A stretch of 14,125 nt of DNA from the NCBI GenBank assembly GCA_002393815.1, contig DGUB01000115.1, positions 1-14,125 of the forward strand. Direction: 5' to 3'. The notes under the pieces are model-generated. The model was not told the origin of the DNA. It worked only from the letters and a program-made list of their open reading frames with translations, and ran no database searches. A program made the translations under genes and the position numbers. The stretch is from Ruminococcus sp. UBA4321. GTDB taxonomy: Bacteria; Bacillota; Clostridia; Oscillospirales; Ruminococcaceae. This document shows positions 1-6,719 of this stretch, piece after piece (the stretch's first letter is position 1; each line of letters opens with the position of its first letter).

Positions 1-1281
1 TATCTGAATCCTGTGTTTGAATCTCATGAGAATCACAGATACAATACTGCAAACTATATGAAAATCGACCCGCTGCTCGGCACGAATGAAGATTTCAAAG
101 CCCTCTGTGAAGAAGCAAAGAAATATGACATCAGCGTCATTCTCGACGGCGTATTCTCTCACACAGGCGCGGACAGCATCTATTTCAACAAGTTCGGCAG
201 ATATGACACTGTCGGCGCGTATCAGTCCAAGGAAAGCCCCTATTATAACTGGTATACGTTCTGGAACTATCCGAACGAATATGAAGCATGGTGGGGCATT
301 GACACCCTCCCGAACGTACAGGAAAACAATCCGGACTATACAAAATATATCTGCGGAACAGAAGGCGTTCTGGAATACTGGCTTTCTATGGGCACGGCCG
401 GATTCCGTCTCGATGTTGCCGACGAACTTCCGGACGAATTTTTATATAATCTGAACAAGTGCGTCAAGAAATATGATAAAGATAAAATCATCATCGGCGA
501 AGTCTGGGAAGATGCTTCCAATAAAGAAGCTTACGGCATCAAGAGAAGCTATCTTCTGGGACATCAGCTGGATTCTGTCATGAACTATCCGTTCCGCGAA
601 GCGATTATCAATTATATCAAGGGCATGAGCAGCCGCGATTTCCAGACAGGTATCATGACGATTCTGGAAAACTATCCGAAAGCAACTGTTGACGTACTCA
701 TGAACTTTGTTTCCACACATGATATCGAACGCGCCATCAACCGTTTCGGCGGTGAAAACTGCGACGACAAATCAAAAGACTGGATGGCAGAACGTTATCT
801 GAACGAATGGGAATACCGCCGCGGAAAGGCAATGCTGGAAGCCGCTATGGCTCTGATGTACTTCCTGCCCGGTGTGCCGAGCATCTACTATGGCGATGAA
901 GCAGGATTGCAGGGCTATAAAGACCCGTTCAACCGCCGCTGCTATCCGTGGGGACATGAAGATACTGACCTTATCGCCTATACCAAAGAACTCGGCAGAA
1001 TCCGCCGTGCTTACAAGGTTTTCAAGAACGGCAGACTAAAATTCCTGCCTGCTCAGGACGATGTCATGGCGTTCGCGCGGTATCAGGAAAGTGCAGGCGT
1101 TGCGGTGCAGATTTATGTCAACCGCTCACAGCACGAACAGCAGGTAGAATTCCATCCCTACAGTGAAAAATTCGTCTATGACAAAACAGAACACGGACTT
1201 CTGGAAGATAATTTCGTCAAACTCCACCCGTTTGAATATGCAGTTATCATCTGCCGGAATCCCGACAAAATCAGAAATTAA
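1..1281 (+). CDS. GH13 alpha-amylase-family glycoside hydrolase, 3' part (5' end outside window)
   Basis: The reading frame is open from base 1, so the true start lies upstream; 426 residues are visible. It begins with the GH13 motif YLNPVFESHENHRYNTANY, typical of neopullulanase, cyclomaltodextrinase and alpha-glycosidase-type enzymes that cleave alpha-1,4 (and sometimes alpha-1,6) links in starch fragments. Counting from base 1, region I DGVFSH is at 49-54, the nucleophile Asp138 lies in GFRLDVADE, the acid/base Glu167 in IIGEVWED, and the transition-state Asp241 in FVSTHD, so the active site is complete. The segment LPNVQ stands where GH13_20 enzymes usually have MPKLN, so I do not assign a subfamily. 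The last ~80 residues look like the C-terminal beta domain. No signal peptide can be judged because the N-terminus is missing; a cytoplasmic maltodextrin enzyme is likely but inferred. A terminator follows directly. Confidence 0.95.
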   Translation, partial: YLNPVFESHENHRYNTANYMKIDPLLGTNEDFKALCEEAKKYDISVILDGVFSHTGADSIYFNKFGRYDTVGAYQSKESPYYNWYTFWNYPNEYEAWWGIDTLPNVQENNPDYTKYICGTEGVLEYWLSMGTAGFRLDVADELPDEFLYNLNKCVKKYDKDKIIIGEVWEDASNKEAYGIKRSYLLGHQLDSVMNYPFREAIINYIKGMSSRDFQTGIMTILENYPKATVDVLMNFVSTHDIERAINRFGGENCDDKSKDWMAERYLNEWEYRRGKAMLEAAMALMYFLPGVPSIYYGDEAGLQGYKDPFNRRCYPWGHEDTDLIAYTKELGRIRRAYKVFKNGRLKFLPAQDDVMAFARYQESAGVAVQIYVNRSQHEQQVEFHPYSEKFVYDKTEHGLLEDNFVKLHPFEYAVIICRNPDKIRN

Positions 1282-1293
1282 TCCTGTATTCAG

Positions 1294-1325
1294 AAAAGCA
1301 CTCTGCCAACCGCAGGGTGCTTTTG
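1294..1325 (+). terminator. Rho-independent terminator of the GH13 gene
   Basis: A 12-base stem (1294-1305 with 1313-1324, one G-T pair) closes a 7-base loop, and the right arm ends in TTTT. It lies 12 bases after the GH13 stop codon, and the A-rich left arm makes it nearly symmetric. It separates the GH13 gene from the CAP gene promoter. Confidence 0.85.
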
Positions 1326-1365
1326 TCTATATCTGCCAATAAACAGGCTTGGAAAATATTGTTCG

Positions 1366-1394
1366 TTGACATTTCCTACAAAATATGTTATCAT
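1366..1394 (+). promoter_or_regulatory. Sigma-A promoter of the CAP-domain gene
   Basis: TTGACA (1366-1371) is a perfect -35 box, followed by exactly 17 bases and TATCAT (1389-1394) as the -10 box. Transcription should start near 1401, giving a leader of about 59 bases before the ATG at 1460. No operator or riboswitch is apparent in the leader. Confidence 0.85.
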
Positions 1395-1459
1395 AAATAT
1401 GTAATCACGTGATGCAATCAGAAAATCTACTATTTTACTCGGAAAGGAGTTCTTCACTC

Positions 1460-2479
1460 ATGCAGAAAAGAAAATTAACTGCCGGGCTTTGTGCAATACT
1501 TATGGCATGTTCCGCCGGTGCGGCATTCATTCCCGTACAAGCCGCCGCGACTGAAAATCCGGTCAGCAGTTCCGCGCAGAATTACATTAACGAAGTCGCC
1601 GCGCTCATCAATCAGGAACGCGCCGCACAGGGGCTGAATCCTCTGCAAACTGTACCTGTTCTGAATCAGGCTGCCGAAATCCGCTCTCAGGAGCTTGTTA
1701 CACTGTTTTCCCATACCAGACCCGATGGCAGAGGATGTTCCACTGTACTGGATGATACAGGCGTTTCATGGCGCACAACAGGCGAAAATATCGCCTATGG
1801 CTATGATACACCGGAAGCCGTCATGAACGGCTGGATGAATTCTTCTGGTCACAGAGCGAATATTCTGAATGCGAATTTTGATTCTGTCGGAATTGGTGTA
1901 GTTTCACAGAATGGTGTACTTTACTGGACACAGATTTTCACAGGCGGCGCAGATTATGACGGACAGTATCAGCCGGAAGTCAATCCCACTGTTCCTGAAA
2001 CCGTTGTGACCTTTCCTGAAACAACTGAAACTGCTCCGGTTCAGCCGTCAGATATCTGTATCGGAGATTCCTGCTTTACCTGCACCGGAACAGACTGCAC
2101 TGTTCCGCAGAATCTGTTATCCTGCCTGACCGGAAACTGCACGGACGGAAAATGCATCATCGGCGGAAAATCCTGCAAGACGGCTCAGGATGTGCTTTCC
2201 GCACTCGGTCAGAACTGCTCCGGCGGTAAGTGTGTCGTAAACGGTACGAACTGCAAAACCGCCCAGGATGTACTTTCTGCACTCGGTCAGAACTGTCCGG
2301 ACGGTAACTGTAATATAAACGGGCAGTCCTGCCCGGCGCAGAATATCTTATCCGCCCTAAACGGCAATTGTACAAACGGCAGCTGCAACACACAGAATAT
2401 TCTGTCCGCACTGACCGGAAACTGTTCAACAGGAAACTGCAATAACATTCAGTCAGTATTGCAGAATTTCTGCAAATAA
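1460..2479 (+). CDS. Secreted CAP/SCP-domain protein with cysteine-rich tandem-repeat tail
   Basis: I chose the ATG at 1460 because GGAAAGGAG (1441-1449) stands 10 bases before it and the protein then opens with a signal peptide; an in-frame ATG at 1409 lacks both. The 339 residues comprise a signal peptide (1-28, ending VQA), a CAP domain (about 41-163), a Pro/Thr/Glu linker (172-198) and a cysteine-rich tail (200-339). The CAP domain resembles bacterial YkwD-like proteins, with His85 (FSHTRPDG), Glu109 (GENIAYG) and His131 (SGHRANIL) at the usual conserved positions. The biochemical role of bacterial CAP proteins is mostly unknown. Cys17 follows LMA, so a lipoprotein reading is possible, but hydrophobicity continues beyond it. 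The tail holds 19 cysteines, and with Cys93 the mature protein has 20, so an oxidised, disulphide-stabilised extracellular stalk is plausible. The gene has its own promoter and terminator and is probably monocistronic. Confidence 0.92.
   Translation: MQKRKLTAGLCAILMACSAGAAFIPVQAAATENPVSSSAQNYINEVAALINQERAAQGLNPLQTVPVLNQAAEIRSQELVTLFSHTRPDGRGCSTVLDDTGVSWRTTGENIAYGYDTPEAVMNGWMNSSGHRANILNANFDSVGIGVVSQNGVLYWTQIFTGGADYDGQYQPEVNPTVPETVVTFPETTETAPVQPSDICIGDSCFTCTGTDCTVPQNLLSCLTGNCTDGKCIIGGKSCKTAQDVLSALGQNCSGGKCVVNGTNCKTAQDVLSALGQNCPDGNCNINGQSCPAQNILSALNGNCTNGSCNTQNILSALTGNCSTGNCNNIQSVLQNFCK
2057..2476 (+). repeat. Degenerate tandem cysteine-rich repeats inside the CAP gene
   Basis: After an introductory block (residues 200-225) come two nearly identical 26-residue units with the pattern NCxxGKCxxxGxxCKTAQDVLSALGQ, then shorter versions of about 25, 18 and 19 residues that keep NCxxGxC and the (Q)NILSAL helix-like part. 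The two complete units correspond to 78-base DNA repeats. The progressive shortening towards the C-terminus suggests internal duplication with later loss of the middle GxxC segment. I do not recognise a named domain for this repeat. Confidence 0.85.
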
Positions 2480-2498
2480 ATGTCTTAATCCTCCTGAA

Positions 2499-2530
2499 AA
2501 AAATCCCTCTGCTCCGGCAGGGGGATTTTT
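2499..2530 (+). terminator. Rho-independent terminator of the CAP gene
   Basis: A 14-base stem (2499-2512 with 2517-2530, one G-T pair) with a 4-base TCCG loop ends in TTTTT, 19 bases after the CAP stop codon. It isolates the CAP gene from the downstream lipoprotein gene. Confidence 0.92.
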
Positions 2531-2627
2531 CACAAAAATGCAGTTTTATATTTGTGCATTCTGCTGCCATAAATCCGACAGCTTTCAGACGTATCAAAGA
2601 TAAAGATATCCTGAAAGGAGAATTTTT

Positions 2628-3431
2628 ATGCAAAGACTATTATCTGTTATGACTCTGACAGCTCTGCTGATAACGGCATGTTCTATGAGTCAAGAGGATT
2701 TTTCGCATCCAGTGCAGACGACTGAAATCCTCACCGAACAGCCTACAGAAGAAACCCAGCCGCTCCGGGAGATTTCCTTTTCTTCTGCCGGGGAACTTGA
2801 AAATATCTCTGATGAAGATTTGATAACTCTTTATGATTACTGGAATCATCATGCAGATTCTTCGGCATTCATTCCAGATTATAACGTGATTGATTTCTTC
2901 GGCAGAGAACTGACAGAGGCTGTGCGAATCATCACACCGGATTATCAGGAGAAAGACCATCTTCCGGAACTGATGCAGAAAGAACTCCACAGAATGACCG
3001 ATACGGACGAAATCAACAAAGGCAAAAAACTCGACAATGGTGATACTATTTATGAAACTCGTGATGTGAATCTGATACTGTGCGGCGAAAATGATGATTA
3101 TATCGAATACAGTCTCTGTTATACTCAAGTCCGGCAGCATTACCATCACAGCGAACTGTTAACAGACGAATTTCCCCGCGCAACAAGATATGTATATCTG
3201 AAAAACGTGCTGTATGACGAGGAAAACAGTCAGTATCGCTATAACGGGGAGATGTCTGCCGAAGCGGTACAGTCAGCAATTGACCTCGCAAGTCAGCATA
3301 TGAAATTATTCCGGATGGTAACGGAATCCGAACACAGTTTCGATTATCTCTGTTATTATTATCACATGGTTGGCGGTGACTACGGTCTGGACGGCAGCGG
3401 AACTCTGAAAAAAAAGAATCATCTCAATTGA
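2628..3431 (+). CDS. Putative lipoprotein of unknown function, apparently frameshifted near its 3' end
   Basis: The ATG at 2628 has AAAGGAG eight bases upstream. The first 18 residues form a lipoprotein signal with lipobox ITAC, so Cys18 would be the lipidated residue and the protein would sit on the outer face of the membrane. An acidic Thr/Gln/Glu-rich linker follows (about 22-45), then a mixed alpha/beta body that I cannot assign to a family. As written the frame ends after LKKKNHLN at 3431. At the run of eight A residues (3408-3415), skipping one base gives 44 further well-formed codons to a stop at 3547-3549, making a 306-residue protein. This points to an extra A: a sequencing error, a real disrupting mutation, or a slippery site. 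No strong promoter is visible upstream. Confidence 0.75.
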   Translation: MQRLLSVMTLTALLITACSMSQEDFSHPVQTTEILTEQPTEETQPLREISFSSAGELENISDEDLITLYDYWNHHADSSAFIPDYNVIDFFGRELTEAVRIITPDYQEKDHLPELMQKELHRMTDTDEINKGKKLDNGDTIYETRDVNLILCGENDDYIEYSLCYTQVRQHYHHSELLTDEFPRATRYVYLKNVLYDEENSQYRYNGEMSAEAVQSAIDLASQHMKLFRMVTESEHSFDYLCYYYHMVGGDYGLDGSGTLKKKNHLN

Positions 3432-3549
3432 TAAGGAAACAGGAATCATCACCAATCTGGACGACGGTCAGCTGGAAGAAGTCATCATCCGAGAATGCGA
3501 AATTCCCGGCACATCTTATCGGTATGAAGAAGAAGGAAAAACTCCATGA
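3415..3549 (+). other. Out-of-frame continuation of the lipoprotein gene
   Basis: Read from 3415 (one base ahead of the upstream frame) this segment encodes 44 residues beginning RIISIDKETGIITNLDDGQL and ending YEEEGKTP. The composition is protein-like, with alternating hydrophobic and charged strands that continue the style of the upstream body. The stop at 3547 falls just before the convergent queH stop at 3556, which fits a natural gene end better than 3431 does. Confidence 0.75.
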
Positions 3550-3566
3550 ACAAAATCAGGGAGTTT
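3538..3566. terminator. Possible shared terminator between two convergent gene ends
   Basis: AAACTCC (3539-3545) pairs with GGAGTTT (3560-3566) across a 14-base loop. On the minus strand the right arm continues into TTTTT, and on the plus strand into TTTGTTT. It overlaps the ends of both the frame-corrected lipoprotein gene and queH. The stem is short and the loop long, so the call is tentative. Confidence 0.4.
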
Positions 3567-4185
3567 GTTTCTGTAATTTTTCGAGTTCTCTGTTTTTCTT
3601 CGAGAACGGACAGCCGCAGAAATCCTGCCGGTACAGGCAGTATTCTCTTGAAAGTTCGATAGAACGCTTATAGCCTTCTTTCTTCTTGAAGTCCGTCGGC
3701 AGCCATGAAACGCCCTTATCTTCGGCAATCCGGAAACCTTCTGTATTAATAAAAGGCGCATCCTTATGCGGACTGAGCGTCAGCGTCGTGGCGAAATAAC
3801 CGGCTTTTAATTCGAGAGCTTTTTCAGCTGTTTTTTGCAGTCTCATCGAAATGCATTTCTGACAGCGGATACCGCGTTCCGGCTCGTCCGGGAACTCCTG
3901 CGCGAAAGCAAGAAATTTTTCGGGTTCGTAATCGCCTTCGATAATTTCAATGCCGGAAGCCGGAGGAAATTCACTGACGAACCGTTTCAGTTCGGATAAT
4001 CTGTACTGATATTCCTGTTCCGGAATAATATTCGGATTATAGAAATAAATCTGAATCTCTGCTTTTTCGGAAATTTTTTCCAGACACGCGCTCGAACACG
4101 GCGCACAGCAGACATGTAAGAGCAGTCTGGGTTTCTGTGATTTCAGGATTTCCTGCATTTCGGCTTCATAGTTACGTTTCTGCAT
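3556..4185 (-). CDS. queH: Epoxyqueuosine reductase QueH
   Basis: QueH (formerly DUF208) performs the last step of queuosine synthesis, reducing epoxyqueuosine to queuosine in the anticodon of tRNAs with GUN anticodons; it is the B12-independent alternative to QueG. Family signatures are the N-terminal HVCCAPC with Cys26, Cys27 and Cys30, the RCQKC pair (Cys108, Cys111), the TLSPHKD segment (137-142) and the C-terminal Cys183, Cys190, Cys192 cluster (YCLYRQDFCGC), consistent with iron-sulphur and iron binding. I use the ATG at 4185 (209 residues) because AGGAG at 4200-4196 stands 10 bases before it; a TTG at 4191 is only 4 bases away. The start is two bases beyond the amidase stop codon, so translation is probably coupled and both share the promoter at 5061-5089. 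Confidence 0.95.
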   Translation of the reverse strand: MQKRNYEAEMQEILKSQKPRLLLHVCCAPCSSACLEKISEKAEIQIYFYNPNIIPEQEYQYRLSELKRFVSEFPPASGIEIIEGDYEPEKFLAFAQEFPDEPERGIRCQKCISMRLQKTAEKALELKAGYFATTLTLSPHKDAPFINTEGFRIAEDKGVSWLPTDFKKKEGYKRSIELSREYCLYRQDFCGCPFSKKNRELEKLQKQTP

Positions 4186-4187
4186 TA

Positions 4188-5006
4188 TCAATGGTCTCCT
4201 GCATAATTCTCATCAATTGACGGCTCTGTAACATCCTCGAATTCATGCGGATTGTTCTTAGTGCTTTCAAGATACGCTTCGATTCCGTCTGTAATGGCTT
4301 CCGCTAAATCGTCTGTATGATTCAGAATCCAGCGTGAAGTCTGCACATCATCATGAAATTCGACTTCGAGCAGACAGCACGGGCTGACATTATTAAAAAT
4401 TTCGTACAAATCGCGCTGATACTGGTCTTTCAGACCTCTGTCCGGTGTAGGAGTGAGTTCAGCCACACGGTTATAGATATTTTCGGCGAGCGCAAGACTG
4501 CCGGAAATATCGGTATTATAGAAGCATTCTGTTCCCTGACCTTTGCCGTTTTCGCCGCTGGAATTGCTGTGGATTGCAACATAAGCACCGCATTTCAGGC
4601 GGTTCCCCTGTTTGATTTTTGCCGGAACTTTATCATCTTCGCCGCATATGTAGACAGTATAGCCGTCCTGTTCGAGCATAGTTTTGACCTGTCTGGCGAC
4701 CATCCACATGGCTTCTTCCTCACTGGTAGAGCCGTCACAGGCATAAATATTATCTTCCTGTGTGGAAGGGCTGAGGTAGACCGCCATAGAGTTATCCGGC
4801 GGAGCTTCTGTAGCAGGTTCCGTTTCCGGCGGAAGGGTTTCGTCAGCGATAACGGGTTCAATTTCGGGTTTCTTTAATTTCTTGGCACAGGAACTGATTC
4901 CGCTGATGATTAAAATCATCATCAGGATAAGTACAGCACCGGCACCGGCGATTCTGTCCCATCTGGCGCGTCTGCGCAACTCTCTCCAGGTTTCTTTTTT
5001 CTGCAT
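4188..5006 (-). CDS. Membrane-anchored N-acetylmuramoyl-L-alanine amidase-like protein (Amidase_3), atypical metal site
   Basis: The 272 residues start with a basic cytoplasmic segment, then one membrane helix (about 18-39), a Pro/Glu/Thr linker (47-72) and an extracellular Amidase_3-like domain (75-250). Amidase_3 enzymes are zinc hydrolases that cut the bond between muramic acid and L-Ala in peptidoglycan. Recognisable are the glutamate region (Glu96-98), His146 in AIHSNSS, and the catalytic-type glutamate in LLEVEF (Glu214 or Glu216). The first strand, which usually carries DPGHGG with a zinc-binding His, reads VYLSPSTQ here, so that ligand is missing or replaced. I recall a clostridial subgroup with SPSxQ at this place; whether it is active is unclear. 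GAGGCGG precedes the ATG at 5006. Cys40 follows SS and does not make a good lipobox. Confidence 0.82.
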   Translation of the reverse strand: MQKKETWRELRRRARWDRIAGAGAVLILMMILIISGISSCAKKLKKPEIEPVIADETLPPETEPATEAPPDNSMAVYLSPSTQEDNIYACDGSTSEEEAMWMVARQVKTMLEQDGYTVYICGEDDKVPAKIKQGNRLKCGAYVAIHSNSSGENGKGQGTECFYNTDISGSLALAENIYNRVAELTPTPDRGLKDQYQRDLYEIFNNVSPCCLLEVEFHDDVQTSRWILNHTDDLAEAITDGIEAYLESTKNNPHEFEDVTEPSIDENYAGDH

Positions 5007-5060
5007 ATTCCGCCTCTTTTCTGTTGAAAAACAAATCGTTCACAAAATTGATACAAATTC

Positions 5061-5089
5061 ATTATACAATAGATTTCGGAATTTGTCAA
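5061..5089 (-). promoter_or_regulatory. Consensus sigma-A promoter for the amidase-queH pair
   Basis: On the minus strand a perfect TTGACA (5089-5084), 17 bases and a perfect TATAAT (5066-5061) lie between the rsmI stop (5107) and the amidase start (5006). Transcription should start near 5054, giving a leader of about 48 bases. Confidence 0.92.
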
Positions 5090-5106
5090 CTCTAAAATGG
5101 CGGTTG

Positions 5107-5940
5107 TCATTGATTTCCTGTATGCATTGCCTGATAAATCTGATTTTTGGGGATTCCGGTTTCTTTTGCGGCTAACTTTGCCGCAGCGGAAGAACTCATC
5201 CCTTCGGCAAGATAGTGTTCCGCAAGGCTGACAGCTTCTTCCGGCGTGAACGCTTCTGACTGCTTCTGTACGCCGCCGAGAACGAGTACAAATTCGCCTT
5301 TGGGTTCTTTGTCAGTATAATACTGAACGGCTTCCGGAATTGTCATTCTGAGAACTTCTTCATGAATTTTTGTGAGTTCCCGGCAGAGGGAAATCGTTCT
5401 GAAATCATCAGAAATCCGGGCTAAATCTTCCAGAGTTTTGCGGAGTTTGTGAGGGGCTTCGTAAAGTACAGCCGTCCGTGATTCGGACTGTAATTCTTTC
5501 AGCATAGCGGAACGCTGTTTTTTCTCGACGGGCAGAAAGCCATAGAAGACAAACTGTCTTGTCGAGCCGCCGCAGACAGATAACGCTGTTATCACGGCAC
5601 TGGGACCCGGAACGGACTGCACAGGAATGTCTCTTTCACGGCAGAGTTTGACTAACTCTTCGCCGGGGTCGGAAATACAGGGCATTCCGGCATCGGTGAC
5701 GACAGCGCAGTTCTCCCCTGCCTGAATGCGGTCAGCGATATGGTTTATGACAGAATCCGAACTGTGTTCATGACAGCTGACGAGTTCTGTTTTTATCTCG
5801 AAATGGGTCAGTAATTTTCTGGTGACTCTGGTATCTTCGGCGGCGATAAAATCGACTTCCTCAAGGGTTCTGAGCTGCCGGAGGGTAATATCTTCCAGAT
5901 TGCCGATAGGTGTGCCGGTAACGTATAAAATACCGCTCAT
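5107..5940 (-). CDS. rsmI: 16S rRNA (cytidine(1402)-2'-O)-methyltransferase RsmI
   Basis: RsmI 2'-O-methylates C1402 in the decoding centre of 16S rRNA using S-adenosylmethionine. The protein has 277 residues, the usual size, and carries the tetrapyrrole-methylase-fold motifs: VTGTPIGNLEDIT at the N-terminus, AAEDTRVTRKLL, VVTDAGMPCISDPGEEL and VPGPSAVITALSVCGG. The commonest form of the third motif has DAGTPGISDPG; here Met and Cys replace Thr and Gly. I use the ATG at 5940 because it starts the conserved MSGILYVTGTP and has AAGGAG upstream; longer frames have no support. Its ATG overlaps the TGA of the upstream methyltransferase gene (ATGA), so the two are translationally coupled. Confidence 0.97.
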   Translation of the reverse strand: MSGILYVTGTPIGNLEDITLRQLRTLEEVDFIAAEDTRVTRKLLTHFEIKTELVSCHEHSSDSVINHIADRIQAGENCAVVTDAGMPCISDPGEELVKLCRERDIPVQSVPGPSAVITALSVCGGSTRQFVFYGFLPVEKKQRSAMLKELQSESRTAVLYEAPHKLRKTLEDLARISDDFRTISLCRELTKIHEEVLRMTIPEAVQYYTDKEPKGEFVLVLGGVQKQSEAFTPEEAVSLAEHYLAEGMSSSAAAKLAAKETGIPKNQIYQAMHTGNQ

Positions 5941-6650
5941 GCGGATTCTCCTTTCTGATATAAGGCTTGAGCCTGTTCGGTGAGTATGCCGTTTTCGTAC
6001 ATGATGAACGGTTTTTCCATCTGGAGGAATTTTTTCCCGTCCTTTCTGCCTTCGAGTAGGAAAAGCCACGGCATATCCTGAGCAGTCCGGGAGACGAATT
6101 GCAGACGCTTCGGTTCGGTACGGGCTTCGCGCATGGCGCAGATATAATCCGGAAGGCGTTCCGGTCTTCCGCAGACGCACAGCCGACCGCCGGATTTCAG
6201 TAATTCTGATGCTTTCCGGCAGATATCCTCCGGCGTGCAGAACACGCCGTGCCGGGCGATTCTCTGGGCTTCGAGTTCGGCTTCAAATCCAGAGCCGCAG
6301 GGCTGATACGGCGGATTACAGAGTATCAAATCGAAATCCCGGATTTCCGGCTGAAAGTCTTTCAAATCACAGCAGACCGGAATAATACTTTCAGCATGGC
6401 TGAGTTCGATTCCGGCTTTCAGCTGTTCAATTGCCTGTTCCTGAATATCGACCGCATAGATGAGTTTCGGCGGACGGGATTTCTGCATGAGCAGAGGGAT
6501 AATGCCGCATCCTGTACCGAATTCGCAGACTTTGTCTTTCTGCTTATAGTTAGAAAAATAGGTTAATAGAAACGCATCTGTACCGAATCTGTGTTCCTGA
6601 GAGGTACAGACAAAAATATTATCGCCGATTGGTTCTTGTTTAAAGTTCAT
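5937..6650 (-). CDS. TrmN6/YfiC-like tRNA1(Val) (adenine(37)-N6)-methyltransferase family protein
   Basis: A 237-residue class I SAM-dependent methyltransferase. The glycine-rich SAM loop is EFGTGCG (43-49), an acidic ribose-binding residue follows the next strand (Asp68 in YAVDIQ), and NPPY (112-115) is the catalytic motif of N6-adenine and related amino-methyltransferases. Overall layout, including the N-terminal HRFGTDAFLL, fits the TrmN6 family, which methylates A37 of tRNA1(Val) in enterobacteria; the exact substrate in Firmicutes is inferred. The ATG at 6650 is preceded at 8 bases by GGAGG in GGAGGTG (6663-6657); a GTG at 6659 lies inside that site and is unlikely. It is coupled to rsmI by an ATGA overlap. 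The terminator of the upstream LRR gene ends only a few bases before the ribosome binding site, and no clear separate promoter is visible. Confidence 0.85.
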   Translation of the reverse strand: MNFKQEPIGDNIFVCTSQEHRFGTDAFLLTYFSNYKQKDKVCEFGTGCGIIPLLMQKSRPPKLIYAVDIQEQAIEQLKAGIELSHAESIIPVCCDLKDFQPEIRDFDLILCNPPYQPCGSGFEAELEAQRIARHGVFCTPEDICRKASELLKSGGRLCVCGRPERLPDYICAMREARTEPKRLQFVSRTAQDMPWLFLLEGRKDGKKFLQMEKPFIMYENGILTEQAQALYQKGESA

Positions 6651-6667
6651 GGAATTCACCTCCGGAC

Positions 6668-6699
6668 AAAAAGAAGCCGCCGCAGAGGGCAGCTTCTTT
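6668..6699 (-). terminator. Rho-independent terminator of the LRR gene
   Basis: On the minus strand a 12-base stem (6699-6688 with 6681-6670, with one T-G pair) encloses a 6-base loop and runs into five T residues. It lies 21 bases after the LRR stop codon. The T-run ends five bases before the GGAGGTG ribosome binding site of the TrmN6-like gene, so read-through may feed that gene. Confidence 0.88.
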
Positions 6700-6719
6700 C
6701 AGAATTTTGATAGATTTAC

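Noticed and set aside
2057..2476. CRISPR array or DNA-level repeat element in the CAP gene
   Set aside because: The repeats are in-frame protein repeats of about 78 bases with no spacers and have diverged at codon level.
2157..2633. Minus-strand frame of 158 codons opposite the CAP repeat tail
   Set aside because: Shadow of the cysteine repeats, rich in Arg/Ser/Tyr, crossing a strong terminator and without a ribosome binding site.
3428..3673. Plus-strand frame starting within the lipoprotein 3' end
   Set aside because: It starts with TTG and runs antisense through queH; the coherent continuation of the lipoprotein lies in a different frame (3415-3549).
5941..6180. N-terminal extension of the rsmI frame
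   Set aside because: It overlaps the TrmN6-like gene, has no ribosome binding site, and the conserved RsmI start MSGILYVTGTPIGN is preceded by a good site at 5940.
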